A DNA stretch of 64,000 nt, taken from the NCBI RefSeq assembly GCF_040581485.1, contig NC_090129.1, forward strand, positions 5,380,501-5,444,500, read 5' to 3'. The notes under the pieces are model-generated. The model made no database searches, was not told where the DNA came from, and saw only the letters and a program-made list of their open reading frames with translations. This stretch comes from Linepithema humile. Lineage: Eukaryota; Arthropoda; Insecta; Hymenoptera; Formicidae. Made by a program: the position numbers and the translations under genes. Shown here piece after piece: positions 63,401-64,000 of the stretch (within the stretch, counting starts at the first letter, position 1; the number at the start of each line of letters is the position of its first letter).

Positions 63401-64000
63401 TTTTAAATAGCATATAGCGAAGAATTAACTGTATATATGTTTGTCTCCAATCTTATATTCTCTAAAATCTCTTGTATTGGAAAATGAACGCGAATATAAT
63501 TCGGTAACGTATATTCAGTTCGCTGTAACAGTTTTGCGATATCGTGATAACGCCACACATAGCCAAGCTAAAATATACGGCATTAGGATCTGGCCGTGCT
63601 GGATTAAGGCGGCACGAGCGAATCCGTGGAAGTGGTCTACCGCTTCCTGGTAGCCCCGATAGTGCTTAATCGGTAGCTTTGTGGGAAGCGAGACTCGCGG
63701 GACAACAATTCGAGAGTAATTCTTCGGGTCGTAAACAACCCTCGGCCCGAAGTATCGGAATCTCTTTCGTTCAATCTCCGCGAGGAGTTCGATCGCACTC
63801 GTGCGAATCGAAAGTGCGCTCCGGTAGCGCAGGTCCTATAAAATTGCTCCGCGATCGCGATCGCGATTTCGATCCAACCATATTTCTCATACCGTAAGAA
63901 TTTTCAGTCGCTCGAACTGCTTTTCAAAGGCAGTTATGCGTGATGATTGACGCGGCATACTGCGCATTTGAAACTACGGCATAGCGGAGAGCGAGATAGT
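60480..64000. other. mixed noncoding stretch at the window end
   Basis: GA-rich purine sequence at 61990-62090 and a GC-richer patch at 63580-63890 are present. No supported gene. Frames at 62971-63213 and 63679-63897 have no recognised domain and could continue outside the window only in the second case, which ends at a stop. Confidence 0.4.
61157..61173. repeat. very GC-rich 7-base hairpin
   Basis: GGCGGCG (61157-61163) and CGCCGCC (61167-61173) are perfectly complementary around GTG. Confidence 0.85.

Noticed and set aside
63590..63660. Small stems around CGTGC/GCACG and GGAAGTGGT/ACCGCTTCC
   Set aside because: Short stems that overlap in position and do not make one coherent fold.
1..64000. 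Bacterial operons, prophage, CRISPR, rRNA or an integrated virus
   Set aside because: No such gene packing, repeat-spacer pattern or recognisable viral or transposase domain was seen on either strand.

Overview
The window looks like nuclear DNA from an insect, most probably a hymenopteran such as an ant or bee. One microRNA gene is recognisable on sight: mir-276, at 30311-30392 on the + strand. This family is conserved across insects. The base composition is very uneven: AT-rich plains alternate with CpG-rich blocks, and CpG is not depleted. Pure CT, CG and G-rich microsatellites are common. There are no operons, Shine-Dalgarno-led gene rows, rRNA, CRISPR arrays or bacterial-style gene packing. 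Long open frames are rare, and the longer ones sit in GC-rich or simple-repeat sequence. This is what intergenic and intronic DNA of a eukaryote looks like.

Two elements are firm. (1) mir-276: both mature arms are legible, 14 bases apart, and pair as a proper Drosha/Dicer hairpin. (2) One internal coding exon at 53815-54009 on the - strand, with clean splice sites at both ends. It encodes the conserved LDIDLDFF block of the UPF0489 (C5orf22-like) family. I could not find its sister exons in the window, so they lie in long introns' reach or outside. A third element, an 84-base exon at 50376-50459 (+), is plausible but unidentified. Weaker exon candidates are listed at 7868-7915, 24069-24316, 33511-33653, 37066-37215 and 38095-38232, all on +.

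Layout: 1-7 kb holds AT-rich DNA with three promoter-like spots (about 1.9, 2.8 and 6.9 kb). 7-14 kb is mostly featureless, with an enhancer-like POU/E-box block at 12.7 kb and a small mini-exon candidate. 14-22 kb contains paired inverted repeats and several CpG-rich blocks. 22-28 kb has two degenerate tandem duplications and a 69-base CT run. 28.9-30.4 kb is a CpG-rich block followed by mir-276. 30.5-46 kb is largely AT-rich and empty, with a third degenerate duplication at 42 kb. 46-51 kb has a YY1-like site, a 58-base palindromic hairpin and the unidentified exon. 53-54 kb has a GC-rich hairpin and the UPF0489 exon. 56-64 kb has adjacent palindromes, CpG-rich promoter-like blocks and an enhancer-like block with homeodomain, SOX and forkhead sites.

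The best reading of the whole is the surroundings of the mir-276 locus, with conserved-looking regulatory islands on both sides and the edge of one or two protein genes on the right. I see no convincing new multi-gene system. The most unusual unexplained structures are the inverted repeats at 14.0-14.2 kb and 48.0 kb, and the three 210-230-base duplications.
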